A stretch of DNA of 64,000 nucleotides from Corynebacterium glaucum (GTDB taxonomy: Bacteria > Actinomycetota > Actinomycetes > Mycobacteriales > Mycobacteriaceae), in contig NZ_CP019688.1 of NCBI RefSeq assembly GCF_002287505.1, forward strand, positions 1,724,674 through 1,788,673, written 5' to 3'. The notes below the pieces were generated by a model that saw only the letters and a list, made by a program, of their open reading frames with translations, had not been told where the DNA came from and made no database searches. How positions within the stretch are numbered: position 1 is the first letter of the stretch; each line of letters begins with the position of its first letter. This document shows positions 61,086-64,000 of this stretch, piece after piece. Position numbers and translations under genes: made by a program.

Positions 61086-63377
61086 ATGATGTCTCGTGCT
61101 GAGGGGATGGAAACGTCCAAGCAATCGGTGAACCGACACTGGGGAGCAGTGGTGACACTCGCCGTGGCTTTCGTGTTGTCGGGGCTGTCGATGTTTGGAG
61201 TGATGCAGATTGGGCAGACGCTAAAGGAGGGCGGATGGACGGTGGCAGGCTCAGGCCCTGCCATAGTCACCGAGGGTCTGTCCGAGGGGTTCGAGGGGCG
61301 TGGCCGCACCAATGTGACCCTCGCGGTGACCGATACCCGGCACGAGGTGGGCGATCCGGAGTTCAACGAGCGGGTGCAACCGGTCATCGAACGGGTCACC
61401 ACGGATCCCGCACTGGAGGTGACCTCGTCGGTGGGCTGGTTAAGCGGCCCAGCCATCGCGGCGAACTACATCGGCGAAGATTCCCGCACGGTGCTGACGA
61501 TCATCGGCAGCGATCTGCTGGTCACTGAAGCGACCACTGTGCTGGGCGATCTACAGACGCAGTTGGATGCCGAGCTGGAGGGGTCTGGGCTCGAGGCGCG
61601 ACTAGTGAGCCCGGATGCGTTCTGGGGGCAGATCAACGCCGACTCCTTGTCGGGGCTGGTGATGGCGGAACTGATCGCATTGCCGTTGATCATCTTGGTG
61701 CTGCTGTTCCTGTACCGAAGTGTCGCGGCGGTCGTGGTGTCGATGCTCTCGACCGGGATCGCGATCGTGCTGTCGCTGGGCACGGTGAACCTGATCGGGC
61801 AATTCGTCGAACTGTCCTCGTTCACGTTGAACGCGGTAACGATGCTCGGGCTCGGGGTGTGCGTGGACTACACGCTGTTCGTGGTGCGCCGCTATCAACG
61901 AGAGCTGACGGCCGGGCGCTCCCCGGACGAAGCGCTGGAGGTCGCCAGACGCACGTCGGGGCACACGGTCATCGCGTCGGGGTTGACGATCGCGGTGGCG
62001 ATGGCAGCGCTTTTCCTGGTTGATCTCGCGATCATCCGGTCCCTTGCGCTCGGCGTAATCGTAGTGGTGCTGTTCTCCCTGCTGGTTAGCGTCACCGTCG
62101 CGCCCGCGATGTTGCAGTTACTTGGCAGGAACGTCAACTGGGGCCGTGTGCGCATCCCTGGCCGCAAGGCGCGGGTTGAGGCGTCTGAATCGGCGATCTC
62201 GGGCAGCGCCCGCCTGGTAGTGAACCGCCCCATCGCCTCGCTCATATTCGGTGCTTTGGGGCTCGGGTTACTCGCGATCCCGGCAGTACAGCTCACGACG
62301 TTCACCCCCGATGCGCGGATCGTGAACACCGAGGCCCCGTCACGGCAAGGCTACGATGTCGTCGCCGAGCAGTTCTCTATCGGATCGACCGCCCCGATCC
62401 AGGTACTGCTGAGCGCAGACGACGGTGATTTCACCGACCTCGATTTTAAGGAAGTGACCAGCCTGATCGAGGAGTTTGAACGCATCGAGCACGTCGACCG
62501 GGTGCGCTCCCCGTTGAACGTGCTTACCGAGGTCTCGCCGCAAGACCCTTTCGCCGCACTCGGTACTCCCGTCATGGACGCACTCCCAGAAGAGCTGGTG
62601 CAACAGCTCGGAGTCTTCCTGTCCTCCGATCGAACGAAAATGCTCGTAGAGGTCGAGGTCGACGACTGGGCCGCCAGCGACGCGACCCGCGCCGCGTTGG
62701 AGCAGGTGAACAATACCCTTGAACACACGGAATTCTCGGGCATCACCTGGGCGGTCGGCGGTGAGACCGCGCAGGGTGTGGTCAGTAACGCCGAGATCGC
62801 CAACGCGCTGCCGTGGGTGGTCGCGCTGATGCTCGTGGTCATCTTCGTGCTCCTGATGGTCACGTTCCGGTCGATCGTGATCCCGCTGGTTGCAATCGGC
62901 GTGAACCTGCTCAGCGTCGGCGCGACCTACGGGCTCATGGTGTTGGTATTCCAGCACGGCTTCCTCGCGGACCTCCTCGGGTTCCAGGTCTTGGGATACG
63001 TGCAGAACTTCGTGCCCGTGTTGCTGCTGGCGCTGCTGTTCAGCCTCGCCACGGACTACCAGGTATTCCTCATCTCTCGCGTCCGGGAGGAATACCTGCG
63101 CACCGGAGACAACACGTCCGCGATCGCCAAAGGGCTCACTGCCACCGCCCCGCTCATCACCGGTGCAGCGCTACTAATGGTGGTCGTCTTCGGCGCGTTC
63201 GCGTTCACGGGCGTCGTTCCGATCCAGCAGCTCGGCTTCGGCCTCGCCGTCGGTATCGCCCTGGACGCGACCATCGTGCGCATGATCGTTGTGCCTGCCG
63301 CGCTTCGGCTAACCGGGCGCGCCACCTGGTGGTTTCCCGGAACCAAGCCCCCGACCCCCCAACCGTCGGAGGCCTAG
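61086..63377 (+). CDS. MMPL/RND family transporter
   Basis: A 763-residue transporter with two repeats of one span, a periplasmic porter domain (about residues 45-190 and 420-570) and a block of spans. The proton-relay motifs are in GLGVCVDYTLFVVRRYQREL (first block) and SLATDYQVFLISRVREEYL (second block), as in MmpL proteins and drug/SSD exporters. Substrates of this group include antibiotics and, in other mycolate bacteria, lipids; the divergent TetR suggests an inducible efflux pump. GAGGGGAAACG lies 4-14 nt before the ATG; a second ATG follows at once. Confidence 0.92.
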   Translation: MMSRAEGMETSKQSVNRHWGAVVTLAVAFVLSGLSMFGVMQIGQTLKEGGWTVAGSGPAIVTEGLSEGFEGRGRTNVTLAVTDTRHEVGDPEFNERVQPVIERVTTDPALEVTSSVGWLSGPAIAANYIGEDSRTVLTIIGSDLLVTEATTVLGDLQTQLDAELEGSGLEARLVSPDAFWGQINADSLSGLVMAELIALPLIILVLLFLYRSVAAVVVSMLSTGIAIVLSLGTVNLIGQFVELSSFTLNAVTMLGLGVCVDYTLFVVRRYQRELTAGRSPDEALEVARRTSGHTVIASGLTIAVAMAALFLVDLAIIRSLALGVIVVVLFSLLVSVTVAPAMLQLLGRNVNWGRVRIPGRKARVEASESAISGSARLVVNRPIASLIFGALGLGLLAIPAVQLTTFTPDARIVNTEAPSRQGYDVVAEQFSIGSTAPIQVLLSADDGDFTDLDFKEVTSLIEEFERIEHVDRVRSPLNVLTEVSPQDPFAALGTPVMDALPEELVQQLGVFLSSDRTKMLVEVEVDDWAASDATRAALEQVNNTLEHTEFSGITWAVGGETAQGVVSNAEIANALPWVVALMLVVIFVLLMVTFRSIVIPLVAIGVNLLSVGATYGLMVLVFQHGFLADLLGFQVLGYVQNFVPVLLLALLFSLATDYQVFLISRVREEYLRTGDNTSAIAKGLTATAPLITGAALLMVVVFGAFAFTGVVPIQQLGFGLAVGIALDATIVRMIVVPAALRLTGRATWWFPGTKPPTPQPSEA

Positions 63378-63976
63378 CGCGCGAGGTTCAGATCCACGTC
63401 GAACGGCCCGTTGGGGCCAGAAACCCGACCACGTGAGGTGAACTGCCAAATCGCGGGTTCTGGAAAGCCGAAGGGACGCGGCCAGCTGGCGGGATCGCTC
63501 AGGCCTTCGGGTATCGCGCTGGGTGCGTCAACGCGCGGGTTGTCGCGCCAATCGGCAAGCCACAGTGCTCCGAATTGGCGCACGTCGGCGAGCAGCATGT
63601 GACGACGCCAGTAGTTCGCCGTGGTGTAGATCCCCGCTACCTCGAAGCCGCGTTGGGTGAAGTGGGAGTGCGCTGACGAGACGTCGATAAGCGAAAGCCC
63701 CTGTGGGGACTCGACGTCGAGCCAAACTGGCAACCGCAACTCCCCGACTGCTGAGTGTGCGGCCTCGACCTGCTCGGTGATGGTGGTGCCTTCGGACGGT
63801 GCGCGCAGGTAGTGGTAGGTGGCGATGTCGGCGATGCCGGCGCTGCGTGCGCGAGCGAAGTGCTCGGTGAACGCCCGGTCCTGGTAGGTGCCGTCGGTGG
63901 TGCGCAGGATGGCGAAGTCGAAGCCGGTGAAGTCGAAGCTTGGCTGGTGCTCGGAGACATCGACGCCGAGTCGCAT
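63374..63976 (-). CDS. GH25 lysozyme-like protein
   Basis: A 200-residue glycoside hydrolase family 25 (lysozyme/muramidase) domain with nothing else: MRLGVDVSEHQPSFDF (first catalytic Asp), IATYHYLRAP, PVWLDVES (Asp and Glu of the active site), GIYTTANYW, LWLADW, AIWQFTSRG and DVDLN at the end. No signal peptide is visible within the window, although the coding frame reaches almost to the right edge, so the start could lie further upstream. Its stop overlaps that of the MMPL gene by 4 nt, tail to tail. Confidence 0.85.
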   Translation of the reverse strand: MRLGVDVSEHQPSFDFTGFDFAILRTTDGTYQDRAFTEHFARARSAGIADIATYHYLRAPSEGTTITEQVEAAHSAVGELRLPVWLDVESPQGLSLIDVSSAHSHFTQRGFEVAGIYTTANYWRRHMLLADVRQFGALWLADWRDNPRVDAPSAIPEGLSDPASWPRPFGFPEPAIWQFTSRGRVSGPNGPFDVDLNLAR

Positions 63977-64000
63977 CGTTGACTTAGCGCTTGGACAGGC

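Overview
The window is chromosomal DNA from a moderately high-GC actinobacterium, almost certainly a Corynebacterium. The evidence is the gene order, which follows the Corynebacterium core chromosome: murE-ftsI-ftsL-rsmH-mraZ, idsA, pknL, class II DAHP synthase, glk-pimB, two NlpC/P60 hydrolases, qcrCAB-ctaE-ctaF-ctaC, ltsA, ilvE-pepA, aceF, lipB-lipA and glnA. Many genes also start at, or 6-8 nt after, a -10 hexamer, as expected for actinobacterial leaderless mRNAs. I saw no rRNA, tRNA, prophage or CRISPR array.

Layout. 1-5.6 kb (minus strand): start of the division and cell-wall (dcw) cluster, with a three-box MraZ operator upstream of mraZ. 5.7-16.8 kb: small conserved genes, prenyl diphosphate synthase, a PknL-type kinase lacking its PASTA region next to its probable substrate (Rv2175c family), DAHP synthase, PlsC, glucokinase, PimB' mannosyltransferase and two NlpC/P60 peptidoglycan hydrolases; the upstream hydrolase has a c-di-AMP (ydaO-type) riboswitch. 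17.3-23.7 kb: the cytochrome bc1-aa3 supercomplex genes. 24-28.5 kb: ltsA, then an unusual tandem pair of membrane-anchored S41-like proteins. 28.5-35.6 kb: Fe-S carrier, DUF3043, an orphan cobT, ilvE, a pepA broken by one in-frame TAG, and an intact IS3-like element.

35.7-46.2 kb is a lipoate-centred block: E2 acyltransferase with three lipoyl domains, dihydroxyacetone kinase, the glycine cleavage genes gcvP-gcvT-gcvH, then lipB and lipA, which would lipoylate both the E2 protein and GcvH. 46.2-51.1 kb: DUF4191, a hydrolase, a ThrE-like exporter, an RDD protein and glnA.

51.1-64 kb is accessory: an Abi_2 (AbiF-type) HEPN toxin/defence gene preceded by what looks like its own structured small RNA, a TDT-family transporter, an HTH/membrane-protein pair behind a perfect 10-bp dyad, a GntR-YhfC-DUF1648 group, a Q/G-rich membrane protein, a TetR/ABC-2 exporter unit, a TetR/MMPL exporter unit and a GH25 lysozyme-like protein.

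Most unexpected observations: (1) the 11-mer CGTCGATAAGC occurs ten times in 64 kb on both strands, inside and between genes, where about 0.03 would be expected; (2) the Abi_2 gene with its candidate ncRNA; (3) several apparently broken or altered genes (pepA nonsense, pknL without PASTA, CobT with Gln where the catalytic Glu is expected, one S41 paralogue without its Ser).
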